From NCBI GenBank assembly GCA_039698035.1, contig JBDKSW010000019.1, positions 62,001 through 126,000 of the forward strand: a stretch of DNA of 64,000 bases, given 5' to 3'. A program made the position numbers and the translations under genes. Position 1 is the first letter of the stretch. Each line of letters begins with the position of its first letter. Source of the stretch: JAJFUI01 sp039698035 (GTDB lineage: Bacteria; Planctomycetota; Planctomycetia; Pirellulales; Thermoguttaceae). The notes beneath the pieces are model-generated. The model saw only the letters and a list, made by a program, of their open reading frames with translations, was not told the origin of the DNA and searched no databases. Shown here piece by piece: positions 24,418 through 33,728 of the stretch.

Positions 24418-25728
24418 ATGAGTCTCTGGAAAATCGCTTGGCGAAGCATTCAGCAGCGGTTCTTCGTCTCGATGCTGACGGTCCTGTCGATGGGGCTTGG
24501 CGTCGCGCTCGTCGTGGCCGTGCTGGTCGTCTACAACGTCGTCTATCAGTCGTTCCACCGCGGCGGCGAAGGCTATGACCTGATCGTCGGCGCCAAGGGC
24601 GGCCGAGAACAACTCGTCCTGAACACGGTCTTCTATTTGAGCCAGCCGGTCGGCAACATCCCTTACAGTTTGTATGACGAGCTGAAAGTCGGGAGTCGCT
24701 TTGCGAGCGACGTGGAAACGGCCATTCCCGTCTGCATGGGCCATACCTACCAGGGGTTCCGCGTCGTGGGCACCGTGCCCGAGATGTTCACCGACCTCAA
24801 GTATCGCGGCAACGAATCTTATCAGTTCGCGCAGGGGAGAAACTTCAAGGAGGACGAGCCCTTCGAGGCCGTCCTGGGCTCGGTTGCCGCGTACCGAACC
24901 CAGTTGCAGATCGGCGAGGACGTGCGAAGCATCGCCGGCGGCGGTCACACCGACAAGAAGCCCTTCAAGGTGGTTGGCATCCTGGCGCCCACGGGCACGC
25001 CAGTCGATCATGCCGTCTTCGTCAACATGCGCGGCTTCCAGGCGATGCATCACGCCGGAGAAGCCGCCGACCATGACGAGGCCGAGTCGCCCGACAAACA
25101 ACACCAAGAGGCCGCAAAGCCCGAAGAGCGCCATGAAGAAGCGGCCCATCACGACCATGCGCACGGCGAAGAGATCTCCGCCGTCCTGGTTTGCATCGAT
25201 CAGAAACGGGCCAACGCCGGGCGAACCGACGTCGTCGCCCGAATGATCAACGACGGCAAAGTGGCACAGGCCGTCGTGCCCGCCCGCGTCGTCGCCGACC
25301 TGTTTGAAGGCGTGGTCGGCAAGCTCCAATGGATCTTGCTGGGCATGGCCGTCCTGACCGTCATCGAGGCCGGAATCGCCATCATGGTCAGCATCTACAA
25401 CTCGATGAGCGACCGCCGCCACGAAATCGCCGTGATGCGGGCGCTCGGCGCCAGCCGCTTCACCGTCATGATCGTCATTCTGATGGAGTCCATCTTGCTG
25501 GCGCTGATGGGCGGAGCGATGGGCCTCCTCCTGGGCCATGGCGCCATCTGGGTCTGCACGCCGTTGATCGCCGATTGGACAGGCGTCGTCGTCGGCCTGC
25601 TCCAATTCCAATGGATGGAACTCGTGCTGATCCCCGGCCTCATCGTGCTGGCCTCGGCCGTCGGCTATCTGCCGGCCGTGGCGGCCTATCGGACCGACGT
25701 GGCCAAATCGTTGATTACGACGCCGTAA
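24418..25728 (+). CDS. FtsX-like ABC transporter permease with His/acid-rich periplasmic loop
   Basis: A 436-residue permease of the MacB/LolCE type: one membrane segment at about 17-40, a large extracytoplasmic domain, and three segments at the C-terminus from about 305, with the cytoplasmic coupling helix SDRRHEIAVMRALGASR (in part). ATG at 24418 is chosen since it begins the usual MSLWKIAWRSI. Residues about 209-250 form a loop rich in His, Asp and Glu (HHAGEAADHDEAE, HHDHAHGEE) that is not part of the common fold and looks metal-binding. With the DUF3299-like product downstream this recalls the Zrg zinc-uptake locus of Vibrio, which is an inference from gene order and the loop. Confidence 0.88.
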   Translation: MSLWKIAWRSIQQRFFVSMLTVLSMGLGVALVVAVLVVYNVVYQSFHRGGEGYDLIVGAKGGREQLVLNTVFYLSQPVGNIPYSLYDELKVGSRFASDVETAIPVCMGHTYQGFRVVGTVPEMFTDLKYRGNESYQFAQGRNFKEDEPFEAVLGSVAAYRTQLQIGEDVRSIAGGGHTDKKPFKVVGILAPTGTPVDHAVFVNMRGFQAMHHAGEAADHDEAESPDKQHQEAAKPEERHEEAAHHDHAHGEEISAVLVCIDQKRANAGRTDVVARMINDGKVAQAVVPARVVADLFEGVVGKLQWILLGMAVLTVIEAGIAIMVSIYNSMSDRRHEIAVMRALGASRFTVMIVILMESILLALMGGAMGLLLGHGAIWVCTPLIADWTGVVVGLLQFQWMELVLIPGLIVLASAVGYLPAVAAYRTDVAKSLITTP

Positions 25729-25802
25729 TCGGCGGGTGAGTTGCACTCCAGACGTTTTGTAAGGGATAATGAACGAGGCGACCCGCGGGTTGCCGAATCG
25801 AC

Positions 25803-26471
25803 ATGGCACTACCATTGGAACCCAACTCGATCGAACCGCATCCGGGCAGGCCGGCGGTCCGTTATCGCGCGCTCGCGCCGCTGGCCATTGCCAGCATGGT
25901 TCTCGGCGTGCTCTCCCCGGCGACTGCACTGAGTTGGACCCTGTTCCCAATTCCGATGGCCGGGGCCGCTCTGGGCTGGCTGGCGCAACGGCGCATTCGC
26001 CGCGCGCCGGACGAATGGGTCGGACTTGGGCTGGCCCGCGTTGGCCTCGCACTTTCCGTCGCGTCCTGGGTGTTCGGATTCTGTTGGCTCCTGTTCGCCC
26101 GCGGAAGCGAAGTGCCGCCCGGTTACGCGCGGATCACGTATGAAATGCTTCAGCCCGACCCGCAAAAGCCGACGCAGCCGGTTCCGCAGTCCGCCTTGGA
26201 CATGCAAGACAAAAAGGTCTTCATGCAGGGCTACATGATGCCCTCGCGACGGCAGACGGGCATCAAGGAGTTCATCTTGTCGCCGACCAATGGCGAGTGC
26301 CAGTTTTGCAGCAAGGCCCCCCGGCCCACCGAAAAAGTCCGCGTCATCTTGCAAGGCGACCTCGAAACGGTTTTCACGACCCACTTGGTCCGCATTACGG
26401 GCCGGTTCCGCGTGGACGCCGAAAACGCGGCCGGAGTCCCCTACGGCATCGAGGCGGACTGGATCCACTAG
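25803..26471 (+). CDS. Membrane protein with DUF4190-like N-terminus and DUF3299-like domain
   Basis: A 222-residue protein. Two or three membrane segments fill residues 20-105 (LAPLAIASMVLGVLSP and the VGLALSVASWVFGFCW region), resembling DUF4190. The C-terminal half is extracytoplasmic and resembles DUF3299: VFMQGYMMPSRRQTG, FILSPTNGECQFCSKAP with a CxxC pair, and VRITGRFRV. DUF3299 proteins are often encoded beside LolD/FtsX-like ABC transporters, as here. The fusion to a membrane anchor replaces the lipoprotein form common in proteobacteria. It starts 74 bases after the permease stop. Confidence 0.7.
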   Translation: MALPLEPNSIEPHPGRPAVRYRALAPLAIASMVLGVLSPATALSWTLFPIPMAGAALGWLAQRRIRRAPDEWVGLGLARVGLALSVASWVFGFCWLLFARGSEVPPGYARITYEMLQPDPQKPTQPVPQSALDMQDKKVFMQGYMMPSRRQTGIKEFILSPTNGECQFCSKAPRPTEKVRVILQGDLETVFTTHLVRITGRFRVDAENAAGVPYGIEADWIH

Positions 26472-26503
26472 AGCGTCGCTTCACGATCGCAACACGCTTC
26501 GAG

Positions 26504-27577
26504 CTAGGCCGCACCGCCCGAGACGGCCGCCTCGGGATAGAAACCGAGATTTTTGAAAGTCATTGCGGCCTTCCGCACGCCGTCGAGCGTCTTCTTGACG
26601 GCCGGATCGTCCGGTTTGCCTTGGAAGTCGAGAAGAAAGGCGAACACGCCCAGATTGCCGCGGATCGGCCGGGACTCGATCCGGGTCAGGTTGATCTTGT
26701 TTTCGGCGAACAGGCGTATCACGTCCGACAGGGCGCCGACGCGGTGCGGGGTGGAAAAGGCGATGGTGCATTTGTTCGCCGCCCCCGTCGCCGGATACCT
26801 CGAAATGAAGACGAATCGCGTTGCATTTCCCGGATGGTCCTCGATCTCTGCCTCGACGACCTGCAGCCCATACAGAGCGGCCGCCAAGTGGCTGGCGATC
26901 ACGCCGGCCGAGCGATGCTGTTCCTGGGCAAGCCAGCGGGCGGCGCCGGCCGTATTGTGGAAGGGCCGCGGCTCGAGCTTGTTCCGCGTCAGGAACGCGC
27001 GGCATTGGCCCAACGCCTGCGGGTGCGAATAGACCGAGCGGATTTCTTGACGACCGACGCCCGGCAACACCAACAGATGGTGATGGATCGGAATCGCGAC
27101 CTCGGCGACGATGTGCAGGTCGGTGGCAATCAGCAGGTCGTTGACTTCCGCGACCGAGCCCTCCAAAGAGTTTTCGACTGGAACGACGCCGTACTCTAAC
27201 TCGCCATTGGAGACGCACGAAAACACGTCCTGAAAGTCGGCGCAGGGAATGGGCGCCACGCCACGGACGAACGCCTGCGCCGCGATCTCGCCAAACGAGC
27301 CGTGTTCGCCGCCAAAGCCGACGAGCTCTAGATGCTTCTTTTGAAGCTCCTTGCTCTCGGCCAGAATCGACTGGTAGAGTCGCAGAAGAAACGCCTTGTC
27401 CAACAGCGGAGACGTTTGCGACGTGACGTGGGCAAGAATGGCCTCCTCGCGTGCCACGTCCTGGGCGTCCCCCTTGTGCTTCTCGGCCTGCAACACGCAT
27501 TCCATGCGTCGGCGCAGCAGTGCGACCACCTGCTGATCGAGCTGGTCGATCGCATCGCGAATTTCCACGAGTTTCAT
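26504..27577 (-). CDS. pheA: Bifunctional chorismate mutase/prephenate dehydratase (P-protein)
   Basis: A 357-residue P-protein of phenylalanine synthesis. Residues 1-80 form the AroQ-type chorismate mutase (EIRDAIDQLDQQVVALL, RRMEC), 95-275 the prephenate dehydratase (FGGEHGSFGEIAAQAF in place of the usual GPxGTFS start, VPVENSLEGSV, HNTAGAARWLA), and about 285-357 the ACT domain for feedback by phenylalanine (RVGALSDVIRLFAENKINLTRIESRP in part). ATG at 27577 gives the normal N-terminus. It converts chorismate to prephenate and then phenylpyruvate. It stands 133 bases after the GspF-like gene's end on the same strand and is convergent with the DUF3299-like gene. Confidence 0.95.
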   Translation of the reverse strand: MKLVEIRDAIDQLDQQVVALLRRRMECVLQAEKHKGDAQDVAREEAILAHVTSQTSPLLDKAFLLRLYQSILAESKELQKKHLELVGFGGEHGSFGEIAAQAFVRGVAPIPCADFQDVFSCVSNGELEYGVVPVENSLEGSVAEVNDLLIATDLHIVAEVAIPIHHHLLVLPGVGRQEIRSVYSHPQALGQCRAFLTRNKLEPRPFHNTAGAARWLAQEQHRSAGVIASHLAAALYGLQVVEAEIEDHPGNATRFVFISRYPATGAANKCTIAFSTPHRVGALSDVIRLFAENKINLTRIESRPIRGNLGVFAFLLDFQGKPDDPAVKKTLDGVRKAAMTFKNLGFYPEAAVSGGAA

Positions 27578-27710
27578 GACGGACTCCGCCTCGGATGATG
27601 AACCCTGTCGATGTTCCGCACCATCAGCCATTTCCAACGGAATTGGTCGACGACATCGCTTCCACAACCCGTGCCATCAGCTCCGGCCATCGGACGACCG
27701 TCCTCCGAGC

Positions 27711-28745
27711 CTACCGCTGCATCGCGTTGTTGATCGCTCTGAGGTAAAACGAAAACCCGCGAAAGATGAACACGGCGATGACCGCGGCGATGACCGCCCA
27801 AACGAGCCAGACGGCCACGTTCATCAAAATGGCAACGGACGAGCGGGCCTGCTCCTGATATTGCTGGGCGAGCCGCTCCATCGACTCGGCCACCTGGCCG
27901 CTCTCCTCGCCGACGGCCAGCGTGTCCAGAAAATCGGCCGGATAGCCGCCGGCACGGCAGAACGCCTCGTGGATCGAGTTGCCCGCCACGATCTCGGCGT
28001 CCACGACCGAAATCTGATCGAGGTATCGCGCGTTGCGGGTGCTGCCAAGGCTCAGCTTCATCGCCTTGCGAACGTCCATCCCCGTGTTCATCGTCAGGTG
28101 CATCGACCAAGCCAGCCGCGACAGAGCGACCGTTTGCAGCGAATTTCCAATCACCGGAACCTTGAGCATCAGTCGCTGCACCGGCGCGGTCCACGCCAAG
28201 CCGCGACGGATGGCCTCGCAGGCAAGCCAAAACAGAAGGCCCAACACGCCAAGGAAGCTGAGGTAGGCAATCAGCCCGCCGGTGCCGACCAATCCGAAGC
28301 CAAAAATGTCGGCCTTGACCGGCAGCACGCCCATGATCCAAATGGCGAACCCAATGACGGCCAACGTGACGGCCAGCTCGACCAACGGCCAGGAGATGGC
28401 TGCGAGGAAGTGCCGCCGGATGGTCAGCCGGCCCCGATAGTATTCGGCCAACTGGGCCAAGACTCTTTCGAGGCATCCGGTCTGCTCGCCCACGACGATT
28501 AACTCGCGGAAGAGCGACGGGAAGTAATCTTCGGTGCGGGCCAGCGCATCGCCCAGCGTCTCGCCGCGATGGATGGCCTGACTGATGAGCAGAACGCGCG
28601 TGCGAAGCGGCCCGGTCGTCCGATCGGCCTCGCGCGCCCAGACGGTTCGCAGGTCGATGGCCGCTCCGACAGCCGTACTCAGACGGCCACAGAGTTCGAC
28701 CAACTGTTTCAGGCCAATTCGGGGGGAGAAGAACATGCCCCTCAA
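27711..28745 (-). CDS. GspF/PilC-family type II secretion or pilus inner-membrane protein
   Basis: A 344-residue protein with two T2SS-F domains. Residues about 10-130 and 205-325 repeat the helical pattern with the motif pair GETLGDALARTEDYFPSLF and GNSIHEAFCRAGGYPADFL, each followed by a VVGEQTG/AVGEESG turn, and three or four membrane segments (about 116-136, 155-180, 310-335). Such proteins sit in the inner membrane as the platform for pseudopilus or type IV pilus assembly. No other secretion gene is near, so it probably works with components encoded elsewhere or has a solitary role, as is common in planctomycetes. Confidence 0.85.
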   Translation of the reverse strand: MRGMFFSPRIGLKQLVELCGRLSTAVGAAIDLRTVWAREADRTTGPLRTRVLLISQAIHRGETLGDALARTEDYFPSLFRELIVVGEQTGCLERVLAQLAEYYRGRLTIRRHFLAAISWPLVELAVTLAVIGFAIWIMGVLPVKADIFGFGLVGTGGLIAYLSFLGVLGLLFWLACEAIRRGLAWTAPVQRLMLKVPVIGNSLQTVALSRLAWSMHLTMNTGMDVRKAMKLSLGSTRNARYLDQISVVDAEIVAGNSIHEAFCRAGGYPADFLDTLAVGEESGQVAESMERLAQQYQEQARSSVAILMNVAVWLVWAVIAAVIAVFIFRGFSFYLRAINNAMQR

Positions 28746-28776
28746 TATACCAGCGTTGCTCGGCTTGGCCCAGCGT

Positions 28777-28799
28777 CGCCAGCGCTAGCATCGCTGGCG
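28777..28799. repeat. Short palindromic element upstream of the GspF-like gene
   Basis: CGCCAGCG (28777-28784) and CGCTGGCG (28792-28799) form a perfect 8-bp stem with a 7-base loop. A second short palindrome (GTTCCC/GGGAAC around 28829-28845) follows. No T-run. The 345 bases between the GspF-like gene and dnaG otherwise hold the dnaG promoter and leader. Confidence 0.55.
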
Positions 28800-28937
28800 C
28801 ACTCTCGATCTTGTTCCCGTGTTCCCGCGTGGGAACGCGGCCGTCACGACGCGCGGCATCGCCCAAGCTCGCCGAGAGGGCGATTTTTCCCGCATGGAAT
28901 GATGCTCAAACGCCTATTTTTCAGGCACTTCGCGTGG

Positions 28938-28966
28938 TTGACCGGTTTCCCTGGTTCCAGTATAAT
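28938..28966 (+). promoter_or_regulatory. Sigma-70 promoter of the dnaG-rpoD unit
   Basis: TTGACC (28938-28943) and a perfect TATAAT (28961-28966) are exactly 17 bases apart, five and six of six consensus bases. Transcription would begin near 28973, giving a leader of about 118 bases before the dnaG start. This is the strongest housekeeping promoter in the window. Confidence 0.8.
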
Positions 28967-28981
28967 CAGCACCGCTGCTTG

Positions 28982-29053
28982 GGACACGGTTGTCCTTGGT
29001 CAAGCGGCACGACAAACGGATTTGTCGCTGCGTGAGAGAGGGATTTCTCTCAC
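28982..29053 (+). promoter_or_regulatory. Structured 5' leader of dnaG: three consecutive hairpins
   Basis: Three perfect stems follow the promoter: GGACA/TGTCC (28982-28995), CGACAAA/TTTGTCG (29010-29027, 4-base loop) and GTGAGAG/CTCTCAC (29032-29053, 8-base loop). The last ends 37 bases before the ATG. No terminator T-run is present. They could stabilise the message or bind a regulator; I know of no matching named element. Confidence 0.55.
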
Positions 29054-29090
29054 ATTTCTGGCAAACTTACGCGAAATGGAATTCGCCGGC

Positions 29091-31055
29091 ATGGCCACCC
29101 AGGAGCTGACGGTGTCTGGCGGCTCGTTCGACACCAAAGAGCGGGTCAAGCAGGCGGTCGACATCGTCGATCTCGTCGGCAGCCACATCCAGTTGCGGCG
29201 TCAAGGCCGCAACTACGTCGGCCTCTGTCCCTGGCATGACGACTCGCGTCCCAGTCTCCAGGTCAACCCCGAGCGCCAGTCCTTCAAATGCTGGGTCTGC
29301 GACATCGGCGGCGATGTCTTCAGCTTTGTCATGAAGATGGAAGGCGTCGAGTTCCGTGAAGCGCTCGAAATGCTGGCCGATCGCGCCGGCATCCAGATCG
29401 AGAAACCAGGACGACGACCGAACTTCGTTCTTGACGAGGCGGCCATCGGCCCCGAGGACGCTGCCGGCGGCTTCGCACCCGAAGCGCCGCGGCGGCATCA
29501 GGATCGACGCACCCTCTTGCAGGCCATGGCCTGGGCGGAACAGCAGTACCACGACTGCCTGCTCCATGCGCCCGAGGCCGACACCGCTCGGCGTTATCTC
29601 CAAGAGCGGGGCATCACGGCCGAAAGCATCGAGCGGTTCCACCTTGGCTTCTCGCCGTTGGAACGCGACTGGATCCTGCGGCAATCCCATGGCGAGGCCA
29701 GCCCGGAACGGGTTCAACGTCGGGCGAAGGTTCTCGAATCGATCGGTATTCTCGCTCGTCCGGCCGAAGGCGGGAGCCACTTCGACCGCTTCCGCGGACG
29801 GTTGCTATTCTCGATCCGCGACGGACAGGGCCGGCCCGTCGGCCTCGGCGGCCGCGTGCTGCCCGAGCTTGGGACGAACAGCCCGGCAAAGTACGTCAAC
29901 TCGCCGGAAACGCCACTGTTCACGAAGAGCAAGCTGCTTTATGGACTCGATCAGGCCCGCGATGCCATGCGCAAAGCGCCGCGGACGGCTCTGGTCATGG
30001 AGGGCTACACGGACGTCATTGTGGCCCACCAGTACGGTTTCACCAACGCCGTGGCCGTGCTGGGCACCGCGTTGGGCGAGTCGCATATTCGCATCCTCAA
30101 GGCCCACGTCGATCGGATCGTCCTGGTCCTCGACGGCGACGAGGCCGGCACGCGCCGCACCAACGAAGTCTTGGAGCTGTTCGTCGCCCAGCAGGCCGAC
30201 CTGCGAATTCTGACGCTGCCGGAAGACCTGGACCCGTGCGATTATCTGCACAAGTACGGCCACGACGGCTTCGCGCGCCTTCTGGAAGAAGAGACTGTCG
30301 ATGCGCTGGACCACGCCTTCGAGGCGAAAACGCGCGGAGTCGATCTCGATCGGGACGTTCATGGAGCCAGCCAGGCGCTCGAGGAGCTGATCGCCATCGT
30401 GGCCAAAGCGCCCCGGCTTCGACACGACACGACCCGCGACGCGAGATTCCGCGAGGAAAAGATTTTGCAGCGGCTGGCTGCCCGGTTCCGGGTGGACGAG
30501 CGCGAGGTGCGGCGGCGTCTGACGACCCTTCGGCGCGCCGCGGCCGCGCCGCGGCCGACCGCCCAGTCGCTCGCCGCTTCGCAGGAAGCAGTCGCCGCGC
30601 CGTTGCCAACCAACCCGTGGGAGCGTGAACTGCTGCAACTGCTGGTTTCGCACCCCGAGTGCATCGAGCCGGCGCGAAGCCAAATCGCGGCGGAACAGTT
30701 GGCCGTCGGCCCCTGCCGGCGGATTTACGAAACATGCTGTCGGCTGGCCGACGAGGGCGTTGCGCCCACGTTCGACCGGCTGATGCTGGAGTTCGACGAG
30801 CCGGCCATCAAGAACCTGCTCGTCGAATCGGATGAAACGGCCACGTCCAAAGGCTGGGCGGCGGCCGACGCGGCGGCCATTTTGTCCGAGTTGGAAAAGA
30901 CCGTGAGTCGCAAGGAAGACGAGCGGCAGCGTCCGGCCAAGATCGTGACGCTACGCGAGGGAGGGTTGGATGCCCGCCAGCAGGCCGCCATGCTGGACGA
31001 AATCATCCACCAACAACGCGACCGGCAAGGCATTTCCGAACCCACGGACGGGTAA
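29091..31055 (+). CDS. dnaG: DNA primase
   Basis: A 654-residue primase that makes RNA primers for replication. The CHC2 zinc finger uses C46, H49, C67 and C70 (LCPWHDD ... FKCWVC). The Toprim core shows LVMEGYTDVI and VLDGDEAG, and the catalytic block follows VGLGGRVLPE and YVNSPETPLFTKS. The C-terminal part, about 430-654, should bind DnaB helicase. An ATG five codons upstream (29076) is an alternative start; 29091 is preferred because a GGA lies 10 bases before it. It heads a cluster with rpoD, the macromolecular synthesis unit seen in many bacteria, here lacking rpsU. Confidence 0.96.
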   Translation: MATQELTVSGGSFDTKERVKQAVDIVDLVGSHIQLRRQGRNYVGLCPWHDDSRPSLQVNPERQSFKCWVCDIGGDVFSFVMKMEGVEFREALEMLADRAGIQIEKPGRRPNFVLDEAAIGPEDAAGGFAPEAPRRHQDRRTLLQAMAWAEQQYHDCLLHAPEADTARRYLQERGITAESIERFHLGFSPLERDWILRQSHGEASPERVQRRAKVLESIGILARPAEGGSHFDRFRGRLLFSIRDGQGRPVGLGGRVLPELGTNSPAKYVNSPETPLFTKSKLLYGLDQARDAMRKAPRTALVMEGYTDVIVAHQYGFTNAVAVLGTALGESHIRILKAHVDRIVLVLDGDEAGTRRTNEVLELFVAQQADLRILTLPEDLDPCDYLHKYGHDGFARLLEEETVDALDHAFEAKTRGVDLDRDVHGASQALEELIAIVAKAPRLRHDTTRDARFREEKILQRLAARFRVDEREVRRRLTTLRRAAAAPRPTAQSLAASQEAVAAPLPTNPWERELLQLLVSHPECIEPARSQIAAEQLAVGPCRRIYETCCRLADEGVAPTFDRLMLEFDEPAIKNLLVESDETATSKGWAAADAAAILSELEKTVSRKEDERQRPAKIVTLREGGLDARQQAAMLDEIIHQQRDRQGISEPTDG

Positions 31056-31071
31056 GGATGCCGAGGCTGGT

Positions 31072-31094
31072 GTAGGGCGTGAAGAACGCCCTAC
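31072..31094. repeat. Palindromic element between dnaG and rpoD
   Basis: GTAGGGCG (31072-31079) and CGCCCTAC (31087-31094) make a perfect 8-bp stem with a 7-base loop 16 bases after the dnaG stop. There is no T-run, so read-through into rpoD is expected. It may mark an RNA processing site, as in the E. coli operon, or be a dispersed element. Confidence 0.55.
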
Positions 31095-31141
31095 GGGGAT
31101 TAGACACCACTGCCGCGCACGAGGCGCGAAAGGAGTGTACG

Positions 31142-32857
<1,716 letters not shown>

Positions 32858-32896
32858 CGCGGGCCGTCTCTACGGTCCCTTGTCCTTCGGACACAG

Positions 32897-32930
32897 GCCC
32901 ACGGGATTGCAACCGTGGGCTTTTTTCTTT
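32897..32930 (+). terminator. Rho-independent terminator after rpoD
   Basis: GCCCACGG (32897-32904) and CCGTGGGC (32913-32920) form a perfect 8-bp stem with an 8-base loop, followed directly by TTTTTTCTTT. It lies 40 bases after the rpoD stop and is the clearest intrinsic terminator in the window. Confidence 0.93.
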
Positions 32931-33008
32931 TCTTGGCGTCCGCCCACCGGTCTCGTGAGCTGTGCCTTTCCGTCGAGTTGTCATCCCTAACCCCAAAACG
33001 ATCCCTCC

Positions 33009-33725
33009 ATGTCCGCTGCCACACCGAACACAAGCACCTCCGTTCTTCGCGTCCTGCACCGCATTCAACGTCAGTTGGCCGATCTCCACGAGCGGCTCGA
33101 TCGCGGCCCACGACAGGCCCGCGCCGCCGAAATGAACGTCCAACGATGCGAAGACCATCTGACGCAAGTGAAGAACGAGTCCAAGGCGCTTCGCATGGCG
33201 GCCGACCAGAGACAGCTTCAGCTCAAGACGGGCGAGGAAAAGATCAAGGACCTCCGGCGGAAGCTCAACGCGGCGTCCAGCAACCGCGAGTATCAGGCCC
33301 TGCTCGAACAGATCGCCGCCGACGAAATGGCCGCCAGCGTGCTGACGGACGAAATCCTCGAAGCGATGGAAAAGGCCGACGACTTCGGCAAGAACATCAC
33401 CGAGGCCGAAGCCGCGCTCGCCGGCGCTAAACAGAAGGCCGATCAGGTTCGCGCCGAGGTCGCCGAGCAAGAGCCCCTGTTGCAGGCGGACGTGACTCGG
33501 CTTCAAGCCGAACTGCGGCAGGCCGAAGAAGGCTTGCCCGAAGACACCCGCGAGCTCTACCATCGCATCGTCCGGCAAAAGGGCGAGGATGCCTTGGCAG
33601 TCGTTGAAAACCAGTGTTGCACTGGCTGCAATCAGCGGATCACTTTGAACGTCTACAGCCAAGTCAAGCTAGGACAGCCCATCGGGTGCAAGACGTGCGG
33701 TCGGCTGCTCTATCTGCCGGAATGA
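33009..33725 (+). CDS. Coiled-coil protein with C-terminal C4 zinc ribbon
   Basis: A 238-residue protein of the C4-type zinc ribbon family (DUF164-like). Residues 10-180 are Glu/Gln/Ala/Arg-rich and predicted as a long antiparallel coiled coil; the C-terminal domain has two cysteine pairs, CCTGCNQRI and GCKTCGRLLYL, that should bind zinc. The family is common in actinobacteria, planctomycetes and chlamydiae; a nucleic-acid role has been proposed but is not settled. Its position behind rpoD is typical in planctomycetes as I recall. It starts 78 bases after the rpoD terminator and ends three bases before the next gene. Confidence 0.85.
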   Translation: MSAATPNTSTSVLRVLHRIQRQLADLHERLDRGPRQARAAEMNVQRCEDHLTQVKNESKALRMAADQRQLQLKTGEEKIKDLRRKLNAASSNREYQALLEQIAADEMAASVLTDEILEAMEKADDFGKNITEAEAALAGAKQKADQVRAEVAEQEPLLQADVTRLQAELRQAEEGLPEDTRELYHRIVRQKGEDALAVVENQCCTGCNQRITLNVYSQVKLGQPIGCKTCGRLLYLPE

Positions 33726-33728
33726 GCG

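Noticed and set aside
23617..26052. An 811-codon minus-strand frame opposite the ABC genes
   Set aside because: The ABC ATPase and permease on the other strand have full motifs; this frame is composition-driven.
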